A stretch of DNA of 64,000 nt. Origin: G963674685 sp963674685 (GTDB taxonomy: Bacteria > Lernaellota > Lernaellaia > JACKCT01). Position 1 is the stretch's first letter. Each line of letters starts with the position of its first letter. Positions 25,363 through 34,040 of this stretch are shown here, piece by piece. The stretch spans positions 434,001-498,000 of the forward strand of contig CAXXWT010000004.1 of NCBI GenBank assembly GCA_963674685.2, read 5' to 3'. A program made the translations under genes and the position numbers. The notes beneath the pieces were generated by a model. That model was not told the origin of the DNA and did not search any database. It saw only the letters and a program-made list of their open reading frames with translations.

Positions 25363-28020
25363 TCATCCCAGGCATTTACCCCCGCCGGAGTCGTCGTCAT
25401 CGTCCGAGCCGCCGTTTTGCGCGTCGTCATCGATGTCGTCATCGGCGTCGTCATCATCAGTCGCATCGTCATCCACGTTATCGTCGTCGTTGATATCGTC
25501 ATTGGCGTCATCATTCATGTCGTCATTGGCGTCGTCGTTCACATCGTCATCAATATCATCGTCCGCATCGTCATCGGCGGGAATCGTCGTCGACGTCGTG
25601 GATGATGTTGTCGTCGTGGTGGTGGTCGTGGATCTCATTTCCATCATTCTGCCCTTGATTCGAAAGTTGTAGTAATCGGGATCGTCGATCCATATCGAAT
25701 ATGTCCCGAGGCACAGGCCTTCGCGGTTGCAGGAAATGTTAAAGGAGTTCGCTTTATTGCCGGCTTCCGGATTGAAAAGGAAGCCCCCGGGATCGAGAAC
25801 CTCCCCGTCGGGGGAAACCCTGGCGCCGTAAATCTGCCAGTAGGCGTGATTTCGATAATCCAACCATAAGACCACGTAATTCGTTCCGTCGAACGCGACG
25901 GACGGATAGCCTTGCGTGTTGACTTCGGACGTAATGTAAAAACTCGGCGCGCTCATAACACCCGTTTCGCCGTCGATGAATCGGCCTTTGATATCATAGC
26001 CGGAAGAATCGTTTCCGACGTACCTGTCGACCCAGACAAGGAGCGCATGGTCGTTTTCGCAGGCGATGGACACGTCCCGCGCGCTGGAGACTCCGTCGCG
26101 CACAAGGACGCCCTCCGGATCCAGAACCCGGCCGTCCGGCGAAATGCGAGCCGCCTTGATATAGGTTCCCGCATATTCGCTCCACGCCACGATAAAATTG
26201 CCTCCGCAATATGTCGCATCGGGAAAGCGGGCGTATTCATCAGTTGAAAGTGTCAACCAATCGCCGTCCAGCAGTTCTCCGCTATCGGACACGCGCACGG
26301 CGTACAAACCTTCGTCGTCGCCGACGGTCTGGTTGAAGGCGATAAGATAGGCGCTTTCCCCGAATGCGATTACGGGATCTTCGAGGGCTTCCCAATCGGT
26401 ATCGGCGCATACAATAGCCTGCCCGTCGACGAAGCTTCCGTCGGGCCCGATGCGGATGCTGTATATTTCGTCATGCTCTGCCCAGGCCGCCATATAATTC
26501 GTTCCGTCCCAGGCGATGTTCGCGTGCTTCAAAAAATCGAAGCCGAGTCCGATTTCGATGACGTTTGAATCCATGACGTTTCCGTCGAGGCCGACTCTTA
26601 AACCTTGAATGTCGGTACGAAATTCGTCAGTGGAATGAAATCTCAAATCGTCTTCCAAGATCACGAAAAATTGATCCCGGCCGTAGACCGACGAGGGAAA
26701 ATGCTGCCCGGTGGCGGCGGTGGATACGTCGAAGCTTTCATCGCCCGCGGCGTTGCCGTCGGGATCGATCCGTAAGGCTTTTATATTGTAATTATAATGG
26801 TAACTCAGCGGTTCTTGTTCCCAGGCGACTATGGAAACGTTGTCGTCGCCCGACCCGATGACGGGATTTATCGGCGAAGGGTAATATTGCGTTTGCTCAA
26901 GATGCGTTCCGTCGGGATTGACTATGCCGCCGTCCGGCAGAAAGCGCGTCGTAAAAATGCTGCACCCGACTTCCGGCGGATCGTCATAGCGGCAGTCTCT
27001 GTATGCCGCGACGCACTGCTGCGTGCTGCATGTTATGGCCGGCTCGTATTGTCCGCCGGCGTCGCTTGTCAGTTGAATCCAGTCGGGGTCGGCGACGGTC
27101 CCGTCGGCGCCAATGCGTTTGGCGCAAATGTGGTTGTAGCACATGTGGTCGTCAGGGGTTTGGAGGCGATCCGCGACAATCCAGAAGTTGTTTGAATCAA
27201 ACGCTACGTCGTAAACGGAGTTATCCGGCCCGTCTTCGAATAATACCGGAATGCCCTCGGAATCCAGAACCTCTCCCGTGGTCGATATCCGCTTTGCATA
27301 AATGGATTGCGCGTAGTCGTCGGGCTCCGGCCCCGTCTCTACGCTTTCCTGGTAGACCACGAGAAACATTTCGGCGCCGTAAGCCAGGCGCGGATTTATG
27401 AATTGGCGGTAATCATTGACGGCCACGGGGATTTTCGTTTGATCCGGGACATGGCCGTCGGTCGTCATGCGGGACACGTAAATGTCGGTGTCTTCCCACC
27501 AGGCGACCATGTAATTCGTTCCGTCGAATGAAATGGAAGGATTCAGCATGAGCGTGTCGGATGTCTGGATCACGAAATGATCGTCTCCGAGAAGTTGTCC
27601 GTTTTTATCGATCACGCGGCCTTGAATTTCACTGGGGTATTTCAGGTAGGCCCAAACGACCATGTAGTTTTGTCCGTCAGAGGAGACGGCGACGCCGTTC
27701 GTTTTGATCTGCTCGATCGCAATACCCGCCGGCTCCAGGACTTCGCCGTTTAAAGCGATTCTGGCGCCGTACACTTCGAAATCGCCGCTGTAATGGCGGC
27801 TGTCGCTCCAAACGGCGAGGAACTGATCGCCGGCAAAGGCGATATGCGGATCCTTTTGAGCGTTCGGCGCCGGGCCGTACGAAGGCTCGGTCAATTCAAA
27901 AGGCGACGACAGGGTGATTCCCGGAGCGGGGATGTCGGCATGGACGGCCGGGCAGATGAGGCAAATGACCAGGACCAATCCGCAGCACCAGACGCGACGG
28001 CGGGAAGATTCATGAATCAT
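25363..28020 (-). CDS. Large secreted repeat protein with Thr stalk and Asp-rich Gly/Cys tail (paralogue B)
   Basis: 885 residues with the same layout as paralogue A: a signal peptide (CCGLVLVICLICPAVHA), an opening LSSPFELTEPSYGPAPNAQK nearly matching A's LSDPFELTQPVYGPAPNTQQ, repeated blades (FDGTNYMVAWWEDTDIYVSR, YGARVSPDGEVLDPGGF), the conserved Cys blocks CYNHICAKRI and CSTQQCVAAYRDCRY, a Thr stalk, Asp/Asn repeats (DDDVNDDANDDMNDDANDD) and the end SGGGKCLG. It sits 87 bases upstream of A on the same strand. No enzymatic motif was seen; adhesion or ligand binding is possible. Confidence 0.88.
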   Translation of the reverse strand: MIHESSRRRVWCCGLVLVICLICPAVHADIPAPGITLSSPFELTEPSYGPAPNAQKDPHIAFAGDQFLAVWSDSRHYSGDFEVYGARIALNGEVLEPAGIAIEQIKTNGVAVSSDGQNYMVVWAYLKYPSEIQGRVIDKNGQLLGDDHFVIQTSDTLMLNPSISFDGTNYMVAWWEDTDIYVSRMTTDGHVPDQTKIPVAVNDYRQFINPRLAYGAEMFLVVYQESVETGPEPDDYAQSIYAKRISTTGEVLDSEGIPVLFEDGPDNSVYDVAFDSNNFWIVADRLQTPDDHMCYNHICAKRIGADGTVADPDWIQLTSDAGGQYEPAITCSTQQCVAAYRDCRYDDPPEVGCSIFTTRFLPDGGIVNPDGTHLEQTQYYPSPINPVIGSGDDNVSIVAWEQEPLSYHYNYNIKALRIDPDGNAAGDESFDVSTAATGQHFPSSVYGRDQFFVILEDDLRFHSTDEFRTDIQGLRVGLDGNVMDSNVIEIGLGFDFLKHANIAWDGTNYMAAWAEHDEIYSIRIGPDGSFVDGQAIVCADTDWEALEDPVIAFGESAYLIAFNQTVGDDEGLYAVRVSDSGELLDGDWLTLSTDEYARFPDATYCGGNFIVAWSEYAGTYIKAARISPDGRVLDPEGVLVRDGVSSARDVSIACENDHALLVWVDRYVGNDSSGYDIKGRFIDGETGVMSAPSFYITSEVNTQGYPSVAFDGTNYVVLWLDYRNHAYWQIYGARVSPDGEVLDPGGFLFNPEAGNKANSFNISCNREGLCLGTYSIWIDDPDYYNFRIKGRMMEMRSTTTTTTTTSSTTSTTIPADDDADDDIDDDVNDDANDDMNDDANDDINDDDNVDDDATDDDDADDDIDDDAQNGGSDDDDDSGGGKCLG

Positions 28021-28127
28021 CTAAAGATATCCATCGCCCCGAAGAAATCTCAATTCATTTGCACTTTAGGAAAAGTACCAGAATTTTTCGCAAAACTCAA
28101 TTATCGTTATTTTTGACGAAATCGAGT

Positions 28128-28304
28128 TTAAAGCAGGCGCGCGATAACCAAAAGCAAAAGCAAAATCACCGCCGCCGGGATCAGATAATAAATCACGCTT
28201 TTTGATTTCGGCGCCGGCCTGTCGCAGGACGGGCAGCGCGGTGCGTCGATTCCCCCCGGACATTTGGCGTACCTGTCGCGCTTTGGCTTCGATAATGGGC
28301 TCAT
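28128..28304 (-). CDS. 58-residue zinc-ribbon/transmembrane protein
   Basis: Reads MSPLSKPKRDRYAKCPGGID, APRCPSCDRPAPKSKSV, then a single hydrophobic helix IYYLIPAAVILLLLLVIARL and a stop. Cys spacing (C-x8-C-x2-C) suggests half of a small zinc ribbon or a partial one, facing the cytoplasm ahead of the membrane helix. It starts seven bases past the stop of the Wzz gene on the same strand and so is probably translated from the same mRNA. No family recognised; too short for automated ORF thresholds. Confidence 0.7.
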   Translation of the reverse strand: MSPLSKPKRDRYAKCPGGIDAPRCPSCDRPAPKSKSVIYYLIPAAVILLLLLVIARLL

Positions 28305-28310
28305 TGGCGA

Positions 28311-29813
28311 TTAAATCTTGAAGGCGAACTTGACGATGATCAAAATCACAATGGCTGCGGCGACGACGCAGGCCCCCACAATGGTCATTTGCGTCGCCTT
28401 TTGACGTTTTTGCACGTCCGCTTCGGTCTCAATTTTCGGGATCGTGGAAAGCACCGAAATCCCCAGGAAGTCTTCCATCTCTTCCGGCGATTTGAAGCTG
28501 TCGTCGAAATGTTCCGCCAGGAAAATGGAGATGAAGCCGATCAGAAGTCCCAGAGAAACGCCGACGGCGACGATCTGCGGGCGATTCGGCTTATAGGGTT
28601 TGGCCGGTTGCTGGGCCGGATCAACGATTCTGAACTGCTCGCCTTTTCTCTTGCTTTCCAGGTCGGCGGCGCGCTTGGCCTCGTCGAGCTTGGCGAGAAT
28701 ACCCTCGTAGGCCTGCCGCTTGTTGTCGTAATCGCGGGTCAGAATGGATAGTTCCTGCTCGACTTTCGGAGTATTCTCCACGCGCAACTGATATTTGCGA
28801 AGCTGCGCCTGAATACTCGAACGTTCCGCTTTGATTCGGTTGATGTCGAGCTGCGCAGACTGGAGGTTCATCTCAAGGCTCCGAGTCATGACGCTGCCGG
28901 TTTTTTCTGTTGTTGGAGAGTTGAGTTTTCTCTCCAGAGCCGAAATCTTGCTTTTCAGTTCGATGACGTCCGGATGTTCGTCGGTGTAGCGAAGCTGGAG
29001 ATTGGCCAGATCGGCTTTCATTTTCTCCAGTTGAACATCCGAACCCATGATCTCTCCTCCGGCGCCGGAAATCATGCTTTTCTGGCGCATGTCCGACAGT
29101 TGTCCCGAAATGAGAGAATAGCGGTTTTCCGCCGAACGAAGGGCGTCCGAATTGGTTTGCAATTGGAGTTGCAGGCCCTCGATGGTGCGCAGGTTCGCTT
29201 CGAGCTGCTCCGGCAATTCGCCGATGTGCACCTGTTTGAATTCCCGAATCCTCTTTTCCAGGACTTCGAGTTCCCCTTTGAGTTCTTCCCGGCTGTTGTC
29301 CAAAAAAAGAACCGTATCGTCGGCCTGCTGTTCCCGGGATTGTGTGGAGTTTTCAATGAAAAGGCTGGCGAGCTTGTTGGTCACCTGCATGACCATATAG
29401 GGATCCGGTCCTGTGAAATACAGGGTAAAGGCGTCTTTTCCCTCGACGCGGAGGCTGATGTTGCTCCTCATGATTTCCACGATGTCTTCCATCGGGACGT
29501 TTTGTTGAATGAGGTTCGGGAATAGATTGTATTCGCCGATCACGCGCTCCAGCAGCGTGCGTGAAAGAATCTGCTGGCGGATCGTATTCATTTGTTTGTC
29601 CACGGACACGGACACGGTGGATTTGACGTATTCTTCCGGCACCTGCTGGGATTCGACAATGATCAGCGTATAAGCCCGGTAGACATCATTCAGAAACATC
29701 GAGCCGACGCCGGTAATGAGGGTCATCGTCAGAAAGGGTACGATGATCAGCCATTTCCTATACCAGACGATCTGTAGATATTCTTCTATGACAAAAGCTT
29801 TTTCCTCAGCCAC
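28311..29813 (-). CDS. Wzz-type polysaccharide chain-length/co-polymerase protein
   Basis: 500 residues: an N-terminal Wzz domain with membrane helix (YRKWLIIVPFLTMTLITGVG), a long periplasmic coiled coil (~150-370: EELKGELEVLEKRIREFKQV and similar), a tyrosine-kinase-like GNVR block (PKVEQELSILTRDYDNKRQA), Pro-rich DPAQQPAKPYKPNRP, then a second helix (VAVGVSLGLLIGFISIFLAE). A third hydrophobic C-terminal segment (TIVGACVVAAAIVILIIVKF) is an extra for the family. No Walker motifs, so the kinase half is absent. It controls chain length or export of a surface polysaccharide. No polymerase or flippase is adjacent. Confidence 0.88.
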   Translation of the reverse strand: MAEEKAFVIEEYLQIVWYRKWLIIVPFLTMTLITGVGSMFLNDVYRAYTLIIVESQQVPEEYVKSTVSVSVDKQMNTIRQQILSRTLLERVIGEYNLFPNLIQQNVPMEDIVEIMRSNISLRVEGKDAFTLYFTGPDPYMVMQVTNKLASLFIENSTQSREQQADDTVLFLDNSREELKGELEVLEKRIREFKQVHIGELPEQLEANLRTIEGLQLQLQTNSDALRSAENRYSLISGQLSDMRQKSMISGAGGEIMGSDVQLEKMKADLANLQLRYTDEHPDVIELKSKISALERKLNSPTTEKTGSVMTRSLEMNLQSAQLDINRIKAERSSIQAQLRKYQLRVENTPKVEQELSILTRDYDNKRQAYEGILAKLDEAKRAADLESKRKGEQFRIVDPAQQPAKPYKPNRPQIVAVGVSLGLLIGFISIFLAEHFDDSFKSPEEMEDFLGISVLSTIPKIETEADVQKRQKATQMTIVGACVVAAAIVILIIVKFAFKI

Positions 29814-30028
29814 AATAAATCCAATCCGTCAAAATTGTTCGGGCGCCATGGGCGACGCATACTATCATGATATCCCTTGGGCTTGACAACCTCTTTTTCT
29901 TGCGGGCATTTGTTTTTTCATATCGGTTTCTTTGGATAAAAATTATCCGTCAGGATTTTATAAAGCAGATCCTTTAAAACCAGACAATACTCTTTATCCT
30001 GATTTTTAAAATCTTTTCAAGGCGAAAA

Positions 30029-30697
30029 ATGGAAATGATAACCAGGTGCATGATCGACGGAACGAATCTTATCCGCTCGAATCCGTCATTGGAAAAACTG
30101 GAACGGGAAAAAGGAAGCCGCGCATCCCGGGAAAAACTCATCGAGATGGTCGTGAAACTGGCCCGGCGCGAAGCGGAAACGATTTGGCTGCTGGTTTTCG
30201 ACGGTCCCGGCGACGTGGACGCGGAAAAGAGGGGCGCAATCGACGTCCGTTATTCCGGAGCGCAGACGGCGGATTCGCTGATTTTGCAGGCCGCGGAAGA
30301 CGCTCTGGCGATGGACGATCATGTCAGGATCGTATCCAGCGACAATGAAGTCAGCATCCCCGGCGCCGAAGTCGTCAAATCCCAGGATTTTTATGATGAA
30401 TTGACCGCGCACGCGCCGACTCCTGCGCCCGAAAAAGCCGATCCGAAGCAAAAGGCATTGAAAATACTGGAGTTTTTGGCAAAAGAGGGGATTATTTCAG
30501 TGAAATCGGTTTACGACCCGGTTTTGCGTGACAGCCTGCGTGGATATCTGGATTATTATGCCCAGGGCGATTTGCCCCCGCAGAAACTGGCAAAAAAAAT
30601 CGAAACCTTTTTTAGGGACGCGGTCAAACTCAATCCCGATCCCGATCCGCAAAAGGTTGTCTACAGAAAATTAAAGAAATATTTTGAAACGAACTGA
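30029..30697 (+). CDS. NYN-domain (YacP/Rae1-like) nuclease-like protein
   Basis: 222 residues. The N-terminal ~125 show the PIN-like NYN fold: CMIDGTNLIRSNP (first Asp), LLVFDGPGDVD, VRYSGAQTADSLIL (acidic Asp) and VRIVSSDNEVSIPGAEV, close to the YacP/Rae1 family of RNases. The C-terminal ~90 residues are helical and charged (KALKILEFLAKEG, QKLAKKIETFFRDAV) and unrelated to Rae1. Rae1 cleaves ribosome-associated mRNA; that activity here is inferred only from family. MEMITRCMIDG offers a second ATG three codons in. Monocistronic by position. Confidence 0.8.
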   Translation: MEMITRCMIDGTNLIRSNPSLEKLEREKGSRASREKLIEMVVKLARREAETIWLLVFDGPGDVDAEKRGAIDVRYSGAQTADSLILQAAEDALAMDDHVRIVSSDNEVSIPGAEVVKSQDFYDELTAHAPTPAPEKADPKQKALKILEFLAKEGIISVKSVYDPVLRDSLRGYLDYYAQGDLPPQKLAKKIETFFRDAVKLNPDPDPQKVVYRKLKKYFETN

Positions 30698-30797
30698 AAT
30701 GAGCTAGGGAGAAAACAGAAAGGATGAAGGATGAAATGGGAATGATGAGCAGGGGTAATTCCTCCTCCATTTTTCCTCTTTCCTCCTTTCTTAATAA

Positions 30798-31781
30798 ATG
30801 CTTAGGCGCATAACTCACAGGAAACGAACGATTTTTATCGTCATTGCCTTGCTGTGCGTTTTTGCCGTTTCGGAAATCATTCTTTCTTTTATATTGAAAG
30901 ACGCCCCTTCGGTCGACAGGCTGCGCTTCAATTTGAATCCCCTGGCGAACAAGGAACTGTATCTGTACGATCCGGTCCTTTTCTGGCGGCTTCGTCCCGG
31001 AGCCGTGGACGAGGGCGCGAAGATCAACGCCCAGGGAATGCGCGGAGTTGCGGCAAAAAAGAAGCGAACTCCCGGCGTAACCCGCATTTTACTTCTCGGC
31101 GATTCCGTCGTTTACGGTTTCAAACTGGACGACCGAGACGGCATCGCCGCCAACCTGAGGCGGATTCTCGGCAAAGAAGGCGCCGTGGAGGTCATCAACG
31201 CGGGCGTGGTGGGGTATTCGTCGTTTCAGGTCATGAATTATTTTCGCCAGGAATTGTCTGCGTTCAAGCCGGATATCGTCGTTACATACGTGGGAAACAA
31301 CGACTGGCTCGAATCCCCGACTTTCCAGGACAAAAAACAGCCTGTTCTCATCGGCCCCGTGGGAAAAAGCTGGCATGTATTGCGGCGCCTGGCCCTTTAC
31401 AGGGCATTGCGCATGTGTTTGGGGAAAAGCGGCCTTTTTGAAAGGGGAGCCAAGTCCGCGGATTCTCATGTCCGCCGAGTGACGCCGGACGATTATCAAT
31501 ACAATCTGCGGATGATTCAAAAAGAGGCCGTCAAAATCGGCGCAAAGGCGTATTTTTGCCGAATGGTTCAAATCGCGGGCGATCCGCCGTGCGTCAGGGA
31601 CGGATATTACCCGATCCCCGAGGATTTGACTCTAATCGACATGCTCGAGCCTTTTCGGGGCCTTTGCCTTCCCCGAGCCCGGCGTTATTTTATGGACGGC
31701 GTTCATCCCACGCCTAAAGGCGCGCACTTGATGGCCGAGGCCATCGCGGAAAAAATCGCGGAATCCATAAATGCCCGGTGA
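30798..31781 (+). CDS. SGNH/GDSL hydrolase with N-terminal membrane anchor
   Basis: 327 residues. One hydrophobic helix (IFIVIALLCVFAVSEIILSF) is followed by an SGNH hydrolase domain: GDSVVYGFKLDD (block I Ser), NAGVVGYSSFQVMNYF (block II Gly), YVGNNDW (block III Asn) and DGVHPTPKGAHLMAEAI (block V Asp-x-x-His). These are the four catalytic blocks, so it is probably an active esterase or acetylhydrolase acting outside the cytoplasm, for example on acylated surface glycans. The gene follows a short intergenic stretch and precedes the Bat operon by 290 bases. Confidence 0.87.
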   Translation: MLRRITHRKRTIFIVIALLCVFAVSEIILSFILKDAPSVDRLRFNLNPLANKELYLYDPVLFWRLRPGAVDEGAKINAQGMRGVAAKKKRTPGVTRILLLGDSVVYGFKLDDRDGIAANLRRILGKEGAVEVINAGVVGYSSFQVMNYFRQELSAFKPDIVVTYVGNNDWLESPTFQDKKQPVLIGPVGKSWHVLRRLALYRALRMCLGKSGLFERGAKSADSHVRRVTPDDYQYNLRMIQKEAVKIGAKAYFCRMVQIAGDPPCVRDGYYPIPEDLTLIDMLEPFRGLCLPRARRYFMDGVHPTPKGAHLMAEAIAEKIAESINAR

Positions 31782-31786
31782 ACATG

Positions 31787-31812
31787 AAGGCTGTAATCCT
31801 CGAAGAACCAAA
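31787..31812 (+). repeat. Dispersed 17-25 bp motif, copy 1
   Basis: Contains ATCCTCGAAGAACCAAA preceded by AAGGCTGTA. The same core is found at 32079-32103 and 60482-60506, with a weaker copy at 53755-53783. It lies in the gap between the SGNH gene and the Bat operon; the rest of that gap (to 32070) shows no other recognised element. Confidence 0.55.
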
Positions 31813-32070
31813 AAAATTTTCGCGAATTCGATGAATGTGGAACCGGAAATTATTTTGGTTGTCTTAGAAAAAAGGCCTTTAAAAGCGTATTTTAGTGATT
31901 AAATTCGTATACAAAGCGCCTTTCCGGTCAAGCGACCTCGTCGAGAAGGAGCTGCCCTGCCGCTCGACGTCGCTGCCGGGGAGGGGCTTTGTTTCATCAA
32001 TGACAAATTATGACGCTGCATGGCGATGCCTGAACGAAAATTAAAAAAAACAAAATTTCTTCTTCATTTC

Positions 32071-33048
32071 ATGATGAAGTACGGGAATCTTCGAAGAACC
32101 AAATTTCTCCTTTTTATCGCCGCTCTTCTGCTTTTCCTTTGTCAATCGCCCGCCTTCGCGCAGGGCGTTGAAGTCGAGGTGTCGACGGATTTATCGGAAA
32201 TCACCGTCGGCGATATCGTCCATTACAACATTCAACTCACTTGGGACCCCGGCGAACTGGAATCCGATCCTCTTTTGGAAGAAAACCTCGGCGCCCTGGT
32301 CATTCGCGACCGCCAGGCGCCGAAAAGGGCGAAGCTCGAAGACGGCCGCATCCGGCGCACGCAAAGTTATTCGGTGACTTCCTATAAAATCGGGGAATAC
32401 GAGCTTCCGCCGCCCCTGGTGAAATACACGCCCAAAGGACAGGACGCGGTTGTCGTCGCTGGGGAGCCGGTTTCCCTGAAAGTCCGGTCCATAGCCCCGG
32501 AAGACGCCTCCGAAATTCGGGACATCAAGCCTCCCCGCGCGGCGCGGCGTGATCTGACCAAGCCGGCGCTTTTCGCCGCCGGCGCGCTGACCGGATTGAT
32601 TGTTGTCATTGCCCTTGTCGCGTGGCTGGTTAAGAGATCCCGGGGTAAGGAATATGTCGAGCCCGCCGAGCCGCCCTACGATAAAGCCATGCGCCGTCTG
32701 GCGGCCGTCAAAAACATGCCTCGCGGCGATCACGAGGAAATGAAGGAATATTACGTCGAGCTGTCGTCGATCATCCGGGATTACCTTTACGGCCGTTTCG
32801 GGCTTCCGGCGCCGCTTTTGACCACCAGGCAGCTCAGGCATTTCATCGAGGCCGAAGCCGCTTCGGCATCTTTTCCGACAGAGGACATTTTATCCGTGCT
32901 CGGCGCGGCGGATTTCGTCAAATTTGCACGCTATACGCCGGATGCGTCGATAGCGGTCGGCGATTACGAGACGATCAGGAAATTCATCATGAACACGAGA
33001 CCCCCCGTGGAAGACGGCGGGGACAAGGCGAAGGAGGCGGCGCCATGA
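32071..33048 (+). CDS. BatD/DUF4381-like protein, first gene of the Bat operon
   Basis: 325 residues. The signal peptide GNLRRTKFLLFIAALLLFLC ends in SPAFA; ATG 32071 (or 32074) is preferred to the longer frame from 32020. A periplasmic beta domain (EVSTDLSEITVGDIVHYNIQ, the opening of BatD-like modules) is followed by a membrane helix (ALFAAGALTGLIVVIALVAW) and a cytoplasmic helical tail (YYVELSSIIRDYLYGRFG; FAPD-like LGAADFVKFARYTP) typical of DUF4381 proteins. It overlaps the next gene by four bases (ATGA). The signal-peptide start is encoded by a copy of the dispersed motif. Confidence 0.82.
   Translation: MMKYGNLRRTKFLLFIAALLLFLCQSPAFAQGVEVEVSTDLSEITVGDIVHYNIQLTWDPGELESDPLLEENLGALVIRDRQAPKRAKLEDGRIRRTQSYSVTSYKIGEYELPPPLVKYTPKGQDAVVVAGEPVSLKVRSIAPEDASEIRDIKPPRAARRDLTKPALFAAGALTGLIVVIALVAWLVKRSRGKEYVEPAEPPYDKAMRRLAAVKNMPRGDHEEMKEYYVELSSIIRDYLYGRFGLPAPLLTTRQLRHFIEAEAASASFPTEDILSVLGAADFVKFARYTPDASIAVGDYETIRKFIMNTRPPVEDGGDKAKEAAP
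32079..32103 (+). repeat. Dispersed motif, copy 2 (inside a coding start)
   Basis: GTACGGGAATCTTCGAAGAA followed by CCAAA. It encodes the YGNLRRTK of the first Bat protein's signal peptide. Compare copies at 31787 and 60482. Confidence 0.55.
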
Positions 33049-34040
33049 CCTTTTCTTTCGCCAATCCGCACATGCTCGCCCTGCTTTCCCTGGTCGTTTT
33101 TGTCGCCTGGAGGATGATTCGCGGCGCGAAAGGCGACGCCGCCCCGGTGCGGGCCGCCGGAAGCGAGTTATGGAGCGCCGTCAGGCCTTCCTGGCGCGTG
33201 CGTTTCCGGTGGGTTCCCGGCGCTCTGCGCATCGCCGCCATGACGCTGATCGTGATCGCGCTGGCCAGGCCGCAGGCGGGCCGAACCTATCAGGTCAACG
33301 AAGGCGAGGGCATCGACATCATTTTAGCCCTGGATATATCCGGTTCCATGGCGGCGCAGGATTTCGCCCCCAACGACAGGCTCTTCGTGGCCAAAAAGAC
33401 CATCGAAAAATTTATCGAAGGCCGCAAAGTCGACCGCATCGGACTAGTTCTTTTCGCCGGCAAAGCCTTTACGCAGGCGCCGCTCACGCTGGATTACGGC
33501 ATTATCCGGCAGTTTTTGGAACACGCGAAAATCGGCATGATCGACGACGGCACCGCCATCGGCATGGCTCTGGTGACGTCGGCGAACCGGCTGCGTGATT
33601 CGAAAGCGAAAAGCAAGGTCGTCGTCCTTTTGACCGACGGAGACAACAACGCCGGACAGGTCGATCCGGGCACCGCCGCCGATCTTGCCGCGGCCATCGG
33701 CGTGCGCGTGCATACCGTGGGAATCGGCAGCGACGGCCCGGTTTACGCCCCGGTCAAGCATCCGATTTTCGGTACGCAACTGGTCAGGCAGGATTTTCGG
33801 CTGGATGAGAAAAGTCTCAAGAACATCGCCGAGAAAACCGGCGGCGAGTACTTCCGCGCCAAAGACGCCGCCGGACTCGAAAAAACCTTCGAGAGCATCA
33901 ACAAAATGGAGCGAAGCCCTTACGAGGTAAAAACCTTTACCGATTTCACCGAAAAATATCACTGGTTTCTCGGCGTCGCGCTGGCGCTTGTTCTTTTGGA
34001 AATCCTCTTATCCCGCACGGTTTTCAGGAAAGTGTTCTAG
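33045..34040 (+). CDS. batA: BatA-type von Willebrand factor A membrane protein
   Basis: 331 residues: two N-terminal membrane helices, a VWA domain with complete MIDAS motif (LALDISGSMAAQDF; T in LDDGTAIG-type position; LLTDGDNN), and a C-terminal helix (WFLGVALALVLLEILL). Such proteins of the Bacteroides aerotolerance (Bat) operon are anchored inner-membrane proteins with the VWA domain outside the cytoplasm; they are thought to assist envelope stress tolerance or protein complex assembly. ATGA overlap with the gene before and one-base spacing to the gene after show tight operon structure. Confidence 0.88.
   Translation: MTFSFANPHMLALLSLVVFVAWRMIRGAKGDAAPVRAAGSELWSAVRPSWRVRFRWVPGALRIAAMTLIVIALARPQAGRTYQVNEGEGIDIILALDISGSMAAQDFAPNDRLFVAKKTIEKFIEGRKVDRIGLVLFAGKAFTQAPLTLDYGIIRQFLEHAKIGMIDDGTAIGMALVTSANRLRDSKAKSKVVVLLTDGDNNAGQVDPGTAADLAAAIGVRVHTVGIGSDGPVYAPVKHPIFGTQLVRQDFRLDEKSLKNIAEKTGGEYFRAKDAAGLEKTFESINKMERSPYEVKTFTDFTEKYHWFLGVALALVLLEILLSRTVFRKVF

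Noticed and set aside
17972..28020. PEP-CTERM/MYXO-CTERM/LPXTG sorting signal
   Set aside because: The C-termini lack a hydrophobic helix and basic tail; no exosortase or sortase gene is nearby.
30700..30797. Purine/pyrimidine-rich inverted stretch before the SGNH gene as a terminator
   Set aside because: Pairing is imperfect and lacks a GC-rich stem.
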